From: Triatoma infestans
Lineage: Eukaryota; Arthropoda; Insecta; Hemiptera; Reduviidae
Length of the DNA: 64,000 nucleotides
Direction of reading: 5' to 3'
Assembly: GCA_011037195.1 (NCBI GenBank)
Contig: JAAEAF010000343.1
Coordinates: forward strand, 455,429-519,428
Below, in pieces: positions 35,301 through 41,707 of this stretch (positions within the stretch are counted from its first letter, which is position 1; each line of letters starts with the position of its first letter). The notes under the pieces are model-generated. The model did not search any database, had not been told where the DNA came from, and saw only the letters and a program-made list of their open reading frames with translations. The position numbers were made by a program, and so were the translations under genes.

Positions 35301-35358
35301 CCTGCAAAATCCATATTCCCTATCGCCAGATCCACAAGTAAGAAGTGACTTCAATTAA
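14233..35358 (+). CDS. PPP4R1: Protein phosphatase 4 regulatory subunit 1 (PPP4R1), 5' end unresolved
   Basis: This is a HEAT/ARM-repeat scaffold subunit that binds and directs the PP4 catalytic subunit. Twelve exons join in frame: 14233-14339, 16661-16809, 16965-17111, 24195-24365, 25696-25982, 26062-26373, 29600-29990, 30950-31052, 32086-32489, 33605-33767, 33852-34181 and 35189-35358. Together they give about 910 residues; the human protein has about 950. Family-typical stretches include ILEYLPHMALL, RWVQLAAFQSLGPFITTFA, YNQFQYWRDPLPDID, AVALTLG, DRQWKVRRIVASSIHELAV, PVFNGFIKDLDEVRIAALK, RVPNVR and DRDVRYFAS, all in human order. N-terminal repeats fill exons 1-5, a low-complexity linker exons 6-8, and C-terminal repeats exons 9-12. 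The first base of 14233 completes a codon begun upstream, so the start codon is missing from my model. Exon 4 has a weak acceptor (acaaag). Confidence 0.93.
14340..16660 (+). other. PPP4R1 intron with CRE-like site and GC-richer patches
   Basis: The 2.3 kb intron contains a perfect TGACGTCA palindrome at 15213-15220 within a GC-richer patch (15110-15240), a (GA)n tract near 15418-15435, CT-rich sequence at 15660-15800, an (AT)n tract near 15834-15851 and a GC-richer patch at 16220-16450. Overlapping ORFs here (15436-15900, 16063-16578) are low-complexity and not conserved. An internal promoter for the downstream miRNA cluster or a short PPP4R1 isoform is possible but unproven. Confidence 0.3.
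15213..15220. promoter_or_regulatory. CRE-like palindrome TGACGTCA
   Basis: This is a perfect full-length cAMP-response-element octamer inside an intronic patch of raised GC content. Function is inferred from sequence alone, and an octamer can occur by chance in 64 kb. Confidence 0.3.
16661..16809 (+). CDS. PPP4R1: PPP4R1 exon, N-terminal repeats
   Basis: The acceptor is GCTTTTCTAG and the donor CAG|GTTATC. The product reads DDQVRCEILEYLPHMALL and continues to SLSDHSTQ, matching the human region around ELMEQVPHIALF. The exon ends on a codon boundary. Confidence 0.92.
16965..17111 (+). CDS. PPP4R1: PPP4R1 exon, N-terminal repeats
   Basis: The acceptor is CAACTACAG and the donor ACT|GTATGT. 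It encodes 49 residues, VVKMAESALLTMLEHCLV to SPSTENTNAVLT, matching the human VRKTSQAALLALLEQELI region. It is separated from the previous exon by a 155-base intron. The next intron is the miRNA-bearing one. Confidence 0.92.
18120..18600 (+). mobile_element. LINE 3' fragment (reverse-transcriptase C-terminal tail)
   Basis: Across frame breaks the plus strand encodes SRKLVWFGHVKRTSPTGG, then sequence resembling GRPRYQWNDELEQEMAGRGL. This is the familiar C-terminal tail (R-L-x-W-F/Y-G-H-V, then R-G-R-P-R) of insect LINE reverse transcriptases. It is short, frameshifted and dead. It lies about 330 bases upstream of the miR-71 hairpin. Confidence 0.6.
18932..19021 (+). ncRNA. mir-71: miR-71 precursor hairpin
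   Basis: The 5' arm at 18947-18969 begins TGAAAGACATGGGTAG and ends TGAGATG, the miR-71 mature sequence with seed GAAAGAC. The 3' arm at 18988-19009 (TCTCACTACC then TTGTCTTTCATG) pairs with it as the star strand. The stem extends outward, GATGTG (18932-18937) pairing with CACATC (19016-19021). It is the first member of the cluster and has PPP4R1 orientation. Confidence 0.95.
19355..19449 (+). ncRNA. mir-2: miR-2 family precursor hairpin (first copy)
   Basis: The mature 3' arm at 19418-19440 starts TATCACAGCCAGC and ends TTTGATGAGC, the canonical miR-2a-type sequence with seed ATCACAG. The 5' arm at 19366-19387 (GCATCAAAGCTGG then TTTGTCATA) is complementary. The outer stem pairs GTGTCGGT with ACCGGCAT, with G-U pairs. 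It is 350 bases downstream of miR-71. Confidence 0.93.
19778..19860 (+). ncRNA. mir-13a: miR-13a-like precursor hairpin
   Basis: The mature 3' arm at 19829-19850 starts TATCACAGCCAC and ends TTTGATGAGC; the seed ATCACAG is intact. One base fewer than miR-2 in the centre is typical of insect miR-13a. The 5' arm GTCAATGTGG then TTGTGCCATG pairs with it, and CAATG (19778-19782) closes with CATTG (19856-19860). Confidence 0.88.
19861..21287 (+). other. 1.4 kb interval splitting the miRNA cluster
   Basis: AT-rich ends surround a block of complex sequence at about 20270-20690 ('gccaaggctgaggcgag', 'ccccggattcggcacc'), which looks like a separate insertion of unknown type. No further seed-bearing hairpin was found in it. 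Confidence 0.4.
21288..21368 (+). ncRNA. mir-13b: miR-13b-like precursor hairpin
   Basis: The mature 3' arm at 21336-21358 starts TATCACAGCCATTTTTG and ends ACGAGT, as in miR-13b with one additional T in the run. The 5' arm at 21302-21323 (GTCAAATTGG then CTGTGAAATGTA) pairs with it. The base of the stem is strong: TTACGG (21288-21293) against CCGTAA (21363-21368). Confidence 0.93.
21487..21575 (+). ncRNA. mir-2: miR-2 family precursor hairpin (variant)
   Basis: The mature 3' arm at 21543-21565 starts TATCACAGCCAGC and ends TTTGGTGAGC. It differs from the first miR-2 copy by G for A near the 3' end, while the seed is identical. The 5' arm TCTCACAAAGTGG then CTGTTGTATG pairs well, CTCAC of the 5' arm facing GTGAG of the mature. 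The exact outer ends are approximate. Confidence 0.9.
21790..21869 (+). ncRNA. mir-2: miR-2 family precursor hairpin (last copy)
   Basis: The mature 3' arm at 21837-21859 is identical to the first miR-2 copy. The 5' arm at 21798-21820 (TCGTCAAAGTGGC then TGTGACTATG) pairs with it, leaving a small CT-rich loop. The outer stem is weaker than in the other members. It closes the cluster, which spans 18.93-21.87 kb. Confidence 0.92.
22040..22620 (+). repeat. Dispersed repeat family, intronic copy
   Basis: Shared landmarks are 'atctcaaaaacggaaag', 'ttgtattccatttaggtac', a diverged 'gagagcgactttactgaa' and 'aaacttggaatgcttgctgc', in the same order as at 31.2 and 34.3 kb. It is non-coding and downstream of the miRNA cluster. 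Confidence 0.5.
23677..23870 (+). mobile_element. tRNA-derived SINE
   Basis: An RNA polymerase III type B box, GTTCGAGTCCC, lies at 23730-23740, and an A-box-like 'gtggttatgagcgtgg' lies about 40 bases upstream. The spacing and the weak cloverleaf suit a tRNA-derived SINE head rather than a functional tRNA. The body that follows contains 'cgcccccgtctacgacacc' and 'ttggacgttaagtccgcc'. Right end approximate. Confidence 0.5.
24195..24365 (+). CDS. PPP4R1: PPP4R1 exon, N-terminal repeats
   Basis: It encodes 57 residues, VMSKMAPWLGCDQTERLLVP through FAVRKVCASLYGDFCAVIS. This matches human IMCKMAPMVGKDITERLILP and VRKVCAANFGDICSVVG. The donor is CTT|GTAAGT. The acceptor is weak: the polypyrimidine run is interrupted and the AG lies in 'cacaaag', but the join restores the conserved KMAP context exactly. 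Confidence 0.92.
24366..25695 (+). other. PPP4R1 intron with repeat debris
   Basis: The stretch 24480-24900 includes 'gattttcgagataattcc' and 'tatgcctatcagttttatt', degraded phrases of the dispersed repeat. A C-run lies near 25060-25071, followed by 25072-25440 of more complex sequence I do not recognise. No exon signal. Confidence 0.4.
25696..25982 (+). CDS. PPP4R1: PPP4R1 exon, N-terminal repeats
   Basis: The acceptor is TTTCAACTCTAG and the donor AG|GTAGGT. The product begins VPSFLRLCADPEFVVRKTCA and includes LLSDSIRWVQLAAFQSLGPF and ITTFAEPS. This is one of the best-conserved stretches against the human protein (LISDPSRWVRQAAFQSLGPF). It ends two bases into an Arg codon. Confidence 0.95.
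26062..26373 (+). CDS. PPP4R1: PPP4R1 exon, Gln/His/Asn-rich linker
   Basis: Only 79 bases after the previous exon, it opens with LNSCKVDERYLYTRDTIFAL and then becomes a Gln/His/Asn/Asp-rich low-complexity segment coded by mixed CAA, CAG, CAT and AAC codons. The human protein also has a poorly conserved acidic/polar linker here. Both ends keep the frame (AG|...|AG), and donor and acceptor are good. The segment is probably disordered. Confidence 0.85.
26437..26590. mobile_element. Nested palindromic fold-back element
   Basis: The outer CGTCAGT (26437-26443) faces ACTGACG (26584-26590). TGAGCTTCTTCAGGG (26460-26474) faces its exact complement at 26542-26556. GTCGTTACGC (26474-26483) faces GCGTAACGAC (26504-26513). 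Three nested inverted repeats make it a fold-back or MITE-like element. The minus strand reads CTGAAGA then, after a gap, GAAACTGACG, reminiscent of the hammerhead-like cores elsewhere but without a proper stem II. Confidence 0.5.
27110..28159 (-). pseudogene. Decayed mariner transposase
   Basis: On the minus strand an ATG at 28159-28157 starts NKLEYRSTILVFDGLSKKFI. A frameshift then leads into VGESAPSLSTVKKWTAEF and RGRTSIENDSREGRSKTTTT, the mariner N-terminal DNA-binding region. The far end reads KRWTKCTELKGDYIEK then stop at 27110, the usual mariner C-terminus. The span of about 1,050 bases equals a full-length transposase of about 345 codons, but several frameshifts and stops in the middle show it is dead. 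I could not identify its terminal inverted repeats. Confidence 0.85.
28398..28443 (+). repeat. 46-base block shared with 31801-31846
   Basis: The block starts 'cttcagtagctcaatatac' and ends 'ggaggaccttaaatga'. It appears identical in both places by reading, and sequence on either side then differs. At 31.8 kb it follows a hammerhead-like core. It is probably one end of a small mobile element. Confidence 0.55.
28640..28960 (+). repeat. Dispersed repeat family, short copy
   Basis: Degraded family phrases ('aaaaaaaatcgccggaag', 'taaaacttgatattac', 'tttttcggaaaaatatattttgg') appear without an ORF. A 'ggatttggggggtcttc' block follows near 28930. Confidence 0.35.
29205..29417. mobile_element. Fold-back element with a hammerhead-like core in each arm
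   Basis: TAACATCTGGTATTTTA (29205-29221) has its exact complement at 29401-29417. Inside, TTCTTATATTCC faces GGAATATAAGAA, and CGGATTTTCAT faces ATGAAAATCCG. The left arm on the minus strand (core 29238-29267) reads CTGACGA, T, GGAT, GAAA, ATCC, GAAAC, TG, GTC. The right arm on the plus strand (29342-29369) keeps ATCC-GAAAC-CG-GTC but has a damaged first box. The arrangement is that of inverted terminal repeats of a retroelement bearing minimal hammerheads. Confidence 0.5.
29600..29990 (+). CDS. PPP4R1: PPP4R1 exon, acidic linker with conserved WRDPLPDID motif
   Basis: The acceptor is TTCATTATAG and the donor GTT|GTAAGT. The acidic start (LTTEDNSENEGNEIGR) leads to YNQFQYWRDPLPDIDGDL, the counterpart of human YNSFHFWRTPLPEIDLDI. 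A Thr/Asn/Ser-rich stretch follows, then a Gln/Pro/His-rich stretch ending MTSLV. The rest of the linker is poorly conserved, but this motif fixes the frame. Confidence 0.92.
29991..30949 (+). other. PPP4R1 intron without recognised elements
   Basis: Mixed-composition DNA, with a G-run near 30268 and a GC-richer patch ('gccttggggctgtacgccc') at about 30760-30800. I see no coding sequence, RNA gene or clear repeat copy. Confidence 0.4.
30950..31052 (+). CDS. PPP4R1: PPP4R1 exon, Ser/Thr-rich linker
   Basis: This short exon encodes RRFQDINVMKDSTTSSHSQC to NYTITE between TTCTTTCAG and AAG|GTGAGT. The frame fits both neighbours. Its sequence is not conserved, so support rests on splice signals, phase (0 in, 1 out) and position in the variable linker. 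Confidence 0.8.
31140..31700 (+). repeat. Dispersed repeat family, two-module copy
   Basis: It starts with 'attttcaccggaaataggtg'. A CT microsatellite (about 31222-31241) follows, then 'aaccgaaagtgcgacatta' (near 31354), the 'cgaaaaaggctctaacgat' stretch, 'tatcacttttattcgg', and a second module with 'aatcggaagtgcgactttat' (near 31651). It is among the best-preserved copies. Confidence 0.5.
31738..31772 (+). ncRNA. Hammerhead-like motif (CTGAAGA...GAAAC type)
   Basis: CTGAAGA, an extra A, stem II GGCAA / loop TAAA / TTGCC, GAAAC, then GTTG and GTA. The layout matches the 10.3 and 29.2 kb motifs, including the extra base before stem II. GTA in place of GTC would be a poorer cleavage site. No convincing stem I pairing is visible. 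Confidence 0.4.
31801..31846 (+). repeat. 46-base block shared with 28398-28443
   Basis: An identical 46-base block occurs 3.4 kb upstream in the same gene. Here it begins 28 bases after the hammerhead-like core, so the core and this block may belong to one small element. Confidence 0.55.
32086..32489 (+). CDS. PPP4R1: PPP4R1 exon, proline stretch and C-terminal repeats
   Basis: The exon opens with PLPTPPPPPPTTPAPPLQD, then VPLELIKHFVSMSEPGRDAE, HCAYNLPAVALTLG, DRQWKVRRIVASSIHELAV and PVFNGFIKDLDEVRIAALK. Human PP4R1 has VPQALLDQYLSMTDPSRAQ, HCAYSLPGVALTLG, DMQWKVRRTLAFSIHELAV and PIFNGFLKDLDEVRIGVLK. This is the strongest block of the identification. The donor is AAG|GTTTGT. Confidence 0.97.
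32490..33604 (+). other. PPP4R1 intron with an inverted dispersed-repeat fragment
   Basis: The stretch 33130-33320 carries family sequence, including 'ggggacctcaaacgtaaat' (33267-33285) in reverse orientation and 'aatcagaaatgcgaaattt' in forward orientation near 33141. The remainder is AT-rich with no recognised feature. Confidence 0.4.
33605..33767 (+). CDS. PPP4R1: PPP4R1 exon, C-terminal repeats
   Basis: It encodes LLRPAGRNSFLPRLTEFLMT then NWRFRQELAQQLLQVLGLFS, matching human YQLQEFLVTDNSRNWRFRAEL and LLLELYSP. The acceptor is TATTTACAG and the donor CAG|GTTAAT. It is followed by an 84-base intron. Confidence 0.95.
33852..34181 (+). CDS. PPP4R1: PPP4R1 exon, C-terminal repeats
   Basis: Residues run VMALLVDRVSDVRKVALQLA, HSSRWNRRQTFALFCSRLV, MFARDVLPHLLDLSWDRVPN and VRLTVARALANDVIVQ. 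They align with human LCADKVSSVRWISYKLVSEM, CPKWSGRQAFVFVCQTVIE and HLMPHLLTLANDRVPNVRV. The donor is AGC|GTAAGT, immediately followed by a (TA)n tract. Confidence 0.95.
34182..35188 (+). other. PPP4R1 intron occupied by a dispersed-repeat copy
   Basis: The stretch 34250-35040 holds the two-module repeat: 'atttcaccggaaataaca', 'aaccggaagtgcgactttg' (near 34418), 'aaccggaagtgagatttta' (near 34628), and the end sequence 'agagaaagtcgtgtgaatg' followed by 'ttttacaccagattttt' (to about 35038). A C-run lies at 35171-35180, just before the next acceptor. Confidence 0.5.
35189..35358 (+). CDS. PPP4R1: PPP4R1 terminal coding exon
   Basis: It encodes YFSDYSSPHYEVLHSVLKRL then GDKDRDVRYFAS, matching the human C-terminus (MDRDSDVKYFAS). 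It continues QVPVLQNPYSLSPDPQVRSD to a TAA at 35356-35358, about as long after DVRYFAS as in the human protein. An alternative donor CAA|GTAAGA sits at 35338, so a longer isoform with a further 3' exon cannot be excluded. No such exon was recognised. Confidence 0.88.
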
Positions 35359-36900
35359 TTTCTTCTTCTCTTTTTTTTAAATTACAAGTTTTCTTATGTA
35401 ATTTTCCTCTTCTCTTCCTTTTTCGTAAGAAAAAGGAGGTATATATATATTTCTGAGGTATATATATCTATATGACAGTGTTAATAAAGTCAAATATAGG
35501 AATTTTGATGATAAAATAATATTAAGTAAGGAAAGAAAAATGAGAGATTCGGTTTTTTTTACTTAATAAAACACGATTAAATCTAGATTTAGCAGCGACA
35601 AAAAATAATTTTCAATATATGTTTTTTTTTTGTTGACAATTTTCTAGAATAATTGACGCAGGGAGACAACGAAACAACTATTTACTACCAACGTTACTGA
35701 AAACATAAATGAAATTAGTAATATAGTAACTCTTTAAAAAAAAAACTAATACAACACTGCCCTGGCAAAAGAAAGTTTTTTGTCAAAACCAGAGTTTCTT
35801 TTTTTCTCTCTTGTATTTTATAATTTTTTTTTAGGAAAATTATAGAAAATATATATATATATAAAAAAAAAAAGTTTATTGTTAACATTAATTAGATTAA
35901 AGTTGTAATAAAACAAAAAGAAATAAAATTTATGAAATTGTTTTTTATATGTATAGGCATCTTTCTTTTTAAGACTTGTTATCTTTTTGCTGGGTACCGC
36001 TTTCTCACAGAAAGCAACAGTGAAATCCATTTAATTAAAAATAAATAAGATATAAAAATAATAAAAAACATTTGTAATTTAATAATTGTATAAAGTTATA
36101 TCTTCTTTTTTAATTACATAATGTATAAATAAATGAAAATAAATTTTGTTAGATTTTCCTCTTTTTTTTTGGCCTTTATTTTTTTAAAATTCTCTCGTTG
36201 ACAAAATTTATATACAAATATGTAAAGAGAATTTATTTGTTGAAAATTGTTCCGATTATTAATTATGTTTAATTTGATTACGCACATTTATCCTCTATAT
36301 TAAAATTTTAATTAAATAGCTTTCTTATAAAAAGTTCATAAAATTATTTTTTATGTTCTAGTTATTAATTTTTTTTTTGTTTTTTTATGTAATTATGTAA
36401 TAAGTAATTGTTTATTGTATTTTGGAAATTTTGATTAAAGAAAGAAAATAAAACAAAAATCTTGTTTTGTAAAGAAAATTACTTTGGTTTTTATCTACTT
36501 GTTCATTACTTTATGTGAATTTCCTAGTTTTCCGGCCCGATAATATGCCGTATGGTATGCAGTAATGTGCATTGATGCAAATTCTAAGAAAGTTGATGCG
36601 GCCACCTTTCGAGAAAATGGACACCTTCCCCAAATATAAAACAGCAATCTTCTGGAATCATTTATTATAAAAAGTTGCACTTTTGGTTAATCTACCTTTT
36701 CTTAGAAAATTGTAAATTTCTAGCAATATATTTTAATATTTCTTGAAATTCTATGTAATATGATAAAACGATACATTGCACTCAAATGGCTGTACATTAT
36801 TAAGTGTGCTTTGTATTTTCATTACCTGTAGATGCCCCCATGATAAGACAAACGTTCGCGAAAGGTTAAGCAATTGAAACGAAGACTGCTGAAAAGGGAT
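35359..36900 (+). other. 3' flank: putative PPP4R1 3' UTR and AT-rich DNA
   Basis: The first AATAAA after the stop codon is at 35483-35488, a plausible polyadenylation signal about 125 bases downstream. Beyond it the sequence is very AT-rich, with long A and T runs and no recognised gene. The ORF at 35818-36030 is low-complexity. Confidence 0.4.
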
Positions 36901-36904
36901 TTAT

Positions 36905-38700
36905 TTTATTTTTATTTATTTTAAACACTACATTGAAGCCTAATAGGCTTATTGCAGGAAGTTAGGTAAAATAAAGAGTTTATATGAACAAAAATTCGAA
37001 TTAATACAGAGGTGGTTAAAAGCTAAGTAACAAAGAAAAAATATATGCCTAAGTGTTTTACTTATATGAACTATGTATTAGGTATCAAGGTCTATCAATT
37101 CCTTTTATTCTCCTTTCAAAAGTTTTTACTTTTTTTCGCCATTATTATATCTATTTCTCTCCTATGTATCTTCACATATCTATATACAAAATAAACAAAC
37201 TAAAAATCAAACTGTAAGGAGAATAACTGCAAATCATAATAAAAGCAACAAAATAGAATTCAAAACGTAAAAAGAAAAATTCATTACTCAATACAAAATA
37301 CCTATCAAGTTATACAATATCTAGACTATTAAAAGCTAAATTCACAATAAAAGTTAAATTGATCAATTCATGCTTAATTTCAATTTCCTCAAGTTGAGAC
37401 TGTTTAAGATATAAACGTAGACATGATCCAATTTTTGTACAGAAACAATGTCTTAATATGTAATAATGTTGTTATAATCATCTAAGTTCTTTATATATCT
37501 GCTTAAATACGTTGATCTAACAGAGTGCAAAGGACAATTTAATAAAAAGTGAGCAACATCCACTTTGCATTCTCGGGAACAACATAACAACGTTCTTTGC
37601 CAAAAACAAATTTTTCTCCTTTAATATATAATCTGGTATGATGTTTGAAAGCCAGACGTAACTGACAGACTGCTCTGATTTTATTGATATGAGAATTATG
37701 TAAAATATATGGACTGTGAAAATTAAAGGAACAGATATTTCTATAGTACATATTATAACCGGAATTAATTACTTTGTCAATGTCCTTACTAATCAGATTA
37801 TTGCTGAATGCTGTTATGTTATTAAATTCAGTTTCTATTAATTTAGGACTTTAAGCGAACCAAACATCCGATCTACATATATATAAGCATTCTTTTAGCT
37901 CAGGGGCCCAGTTAAACGGCAGCTTAATACTCGAGAATTCAGCTAATCTGTTATAACAGATTTTTGGGATTCCGTCATCAGCCATGCTAAGCAAACAGAT
38001 CCACCACCTAAGCATTCTCATAAAGATCTTTAGCTGGGTATGAATCCGGCCTGTTTCAAGTCTCACATATGAGTCCGGAGTGGTTATACTTAAACCCAAT
38101 GTTTTTTTAAAGAAATTCACTTGTTCTATGATAGACCCCCATATCTACTAGCTCAAATCTCTGCATATATAAAAGATTGCTATCAGAAACAGTCATATAG
38201 GTAACAATTTGATCGCCCCATGAATCTGATTTTAAGCCTCTCAAGTGAAATTTTCATTACCACTGAAGCTGCAGCAGTATCCTTAGATAGAAAGTACTTA
38301 ACGGACTGACAGAACTATAAAATGGGACTCCCAGATGAACAAAACTGTTGGCAGTTTCTATATCATAATTAAACTTAAAAGATTTAAAGTTTGAGGTTCG
38401 TCCACCTTTATGGAAAGGAAGTATTTTTGTTTTTGAAATATTAACGGTTAAACTATTAATTGTACAATATTTAAATTTGTCTGTGTATCTTGTCACTTGA
38501 AGCTAGGATAGCAGCATCGTCGGCTTATAACAGTAAATGCAAATCTGTATTACTATTAATGTTAATACCGCGGCTTCCGTTAGAGGCAAAAAAACAGTCA
38601 TATCTGAGATGAATAATTAAAAAAGAAGCGGACTTAGAACTTCATACCGAATAAATAACTGCTTGAACATTGATGAAAGAATCGATTATTCATGTCAATT
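36905..38700 (-). mobile_element. LINE 3' half, reverse transcriptase relic
   Basis: On the minus strand, through frame breaks: VLSPLLF-stop-LFISDM, then GININSNTDLHLLL, the active-site box as stop-ADDAAILAS (stop at 38527-38525), then VNISKTKILPFHKGGR and NSFVHLGVPF. Further on come FFKKTLGLSITTPDSYVRLE, RMLRWWICLLSMADDGIPKI, and the zinc-binding-like tail CSRECKVDVAHFLLNCPLHS near 37.5 kb. It ends in 'cctgcaataagcctattagg' followed by a short A/T-rich tract near 36905. This is the layout of a CR1/jockey-like non-LTR retrotransposon. It is inactive. Confidence 0.8.
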
Positions 38701-40990
38701 ACAACTGCATATGCCCTAAAGGGAATGAGACTTGGGTAGAAAAATGGCTGTCTGGTATGTTCAGTGTGTGTGTTCTAGAGTTTTTCTTTTGGAAATAAGT
38801 TGTACAAACAAAAAGACATTGTGTAAATTTGAGTGGGCACTATTTTAAATATTAAGGTAAGCGAGCTCGCTATATTTCAATAATTAAACTGGCCAGTTAA
38901 TGAATTATTATATTTCAGAAACTCAAAATACCAAGTGACTTTTTTTAACAATAAACGAATATTGCCTAAAGTATCAATTTTAATTACCATAAACCATTAA
39001 ACACCCTTTACTGAAAATGGGATTTATATATATGTATATTATTTAAGGCCAGATAAGCCAGCAATAATTTTCCCAACGAAAATAGTGAAATAGAATTTGA
39101 GGAAGTAGAAATCTCATATATAAAACGTTTTGTATACGGTGTCGGGGTTCATTATATTTATCTTCCCAGAAGTTCTGTTTATTAGGATTATCGTCTATAA
39201 ATCATTCTGAAGGTCCAGACAACCAACCAGTTCAACAAAAAAAAGATTATAAGATAAAAATAAAATACCAGACAAATTTTTGTTTTTGAGGAATAACGTC
39301 CATTTCAACGGGATTTGTTTCTTCGCCAATGAAACACTAAGAGCTAAGAGAACACTATTTGGCAACATCAGTTTTTGAAATAAGAAAATAAATTTACAAG
39401 TTTTTTGAGGAGAAATTTAAACAAAAAATTAAATTCAAAACAAACGATACAGAAAATTTTCCGCCAATCAGATCTAATAAACAAATTGCTAGTTATAAAA
39501 ATCACCGCAAGTGACGATCGTATAACAAGCTTCAACGTTCAAAAACTTGCCACTAGTTAGTAGTACCTACCAGCCAGCGACTTTTACCAATTAATTCTTT
39601 CCAATTTTAATTGATAAAATTTGCCATAAACTAGGAATTTTTTATTGTAAATTACATATCTTGGCCAGTTTGAATAACCCTTTTCTCTTGTACAGATAAT
39701 TTGATAAAATATTAATAAAAATGGGTGGACATCATAGTAGTTGGTGAATTATATCTAACGATATATACTTCACGTGGATATGCTGCAAGTGTTCACTTTG
39801 AGGCTGAATTTTAATTACTGCCTGAAGGTGCTGAAGCTTCCCCGCTCTCGGGATTCTCCCAAAATTCCGACGATGAGAGTTATCAATCAGATGAATGACT
39901 TTTTTGGTTGACACTTAATGTGGTTAAAAACTACTCGGAGATTGTGATTTTAGTCCCCCTTTCATGGATTCAGATTGTTTGGTAAATTTAATTGCTGATG
40001 TACTGCTTGATAAAAGATCCAGAATATTAAATCAAGAGGAAATCGCTGTGTCTTGTCAGGACATCTTAAAGATTTATTTATTATAAACAATTAGATCTGA
40101 GTAAAAAAAAAAATTCTCTATTTAATCGCTTTTATGGATCATATTCCTCGGTTGGATAAAGAGGTACTAATTTGTGTGTTGTGTAATTTAAACCTAGGGA
40201 GAGAGAACATTGTACACTTCCTCGCTGAGGGACGGATACTGGCCGATTAATGCGTGCGCGCTATCTCGGGGCTCATTCCTTTACTGAGTCTTCATTAAGA
40301 GATCTTCTGAAAGACGTCTCATAAACTTCATCAGTATCAGAACAGTAGCAGCAGCAGAAGGTAGAGTAGAAGACAGCATTAAATACATTAATTTTATTAA
40401 CTTTAATTAGTTAATCACATCTATCGTCAGAATATTGGTAACAAGTTGGTGTCAAGAGTTGACTTCTACGTCAAGTTCGCGCACCACACTGATTGATTCA
40501 AATCGTAGACAAAAAGAAGCGTAATAATTTTTTTTCCCATGAAGAATTTTATCCAGCATTACGGATCCAACCAGTATACATTCAACTATTAATTAATTTA
40601 TAATCAATTCCGATAATATAATATACAGAGGAAAGAAAAGAAATCTTATCGCCAAACGCAACTTAAATATCAAAATAATCAAAACGCCAAACAAAAACGC
40701 TAATTAACTAGTATACTATATATTTAAACAATAAGGCTAGAACTATTGGAAAACACTCACTACATTGGAAAACAAATAAAATTCATTAAATAATATCGAC
40801 TTGCCTGCCACACATTCTGGATTTGTTTCTGTTATCATGAAAATGTATATTTTGTTTCAGGAATACACACACCTCCATTATCTAATATCGACAGTTAGAG
40901 CTATGTATGAAGAGCGATAAACATAAAATACACTATATTCCTGTTGTTGGTTTCTAAAAGACATGCAAATTGTGATATGATTTCCATGAA
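38700..40990. other. AT-rich intergenic stretch
   Basis: No gene recognised. A GC-richer patch at 40190-40340 ('gcgtgcgcgctatctcggg') and 'agcagcagcagaag' near 40348 stand out but match nothing I know. The ORF at 39732-39914 is unsupported. Confidence 0.35.
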
Positions 40991-40994
40991 ATAC

Positions 40995-41707
40995 AGGGTG
41001 TCCGGGCTAAGTTGTCCATCCCCTTTTTCTCGGTAATTATTGACGATGGAAAAAAATTTCAAATCATAACTCCCTTTATTTTTTGAGCAGTATCTAATGA
41101 TATAATAAAAAAAAAATTCTGCTGCTGATATGCTGGTTACAGAAACAAACATTTTTTTTCAAATGGGAACCCCTATTTTTTATTATGAATTCTAAAAGTA
41201 TTTTTTTTTTTTTTTTGAAAAACTGTTTTGAAAAATTAAAATTACTTTTGTAGTTCCCAAGTTATGAATTTTTGAACAAAAAAAATAGTTTTCTTACCGC
41301 TGGCATAGTAATAAAAAACAGTATACAAGATTAAACGCATAAGGGCAAAAACAAAAATGCAAGATGAATGTTTACACAAATGCTCTCTTGTTTTCTGTTT
41401 TAATCCCATAAGTTGTAAACAGTGCCTTATTTTTAAAATACTTTCAGTCTACCTTAAACTTCCATTCATTCCGGCAAGATGAACCGTCCGTCCATATTCG
41501 ACAGAAGAAAAAAATTATATGTACAACATTTTTGTTGAATGCCGTCGTCAAGCTCAAACAGCTACAAGGGTTTACCAAGAGAGATTTCCTGAAGACACCC
41601 AAGCCGGAAAACAATTGCTCGTATTGCTGCAACGTTCCGCTTGTTTGGCAGTGTCATACGCCAAGGGCCAAGAAATAGGGTTAGGAATATGTAAAACAGT
41701 ACAGTAG
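40995..41707 (+). mobile_element. DNA-transposon remnant with HTH-type N-terminal fragment
   Basis: The left side has 'tacagggtgtccgggctaag' (from about 40996), a start typical of a widespread class of insect DNA transposons. At 41519-41707 the plus strand reads NIFVECRRQAQTATRVYQER then FPEDTQAGK. This resembles the helix-turn-helix N-terminus of such transposases (the DUF4817-like pattern of an acidic/aromatic helix, then A-x-R-x-Y-x-E-R-F-P). The rest of the transposase is absent. Confidence 0.4.
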
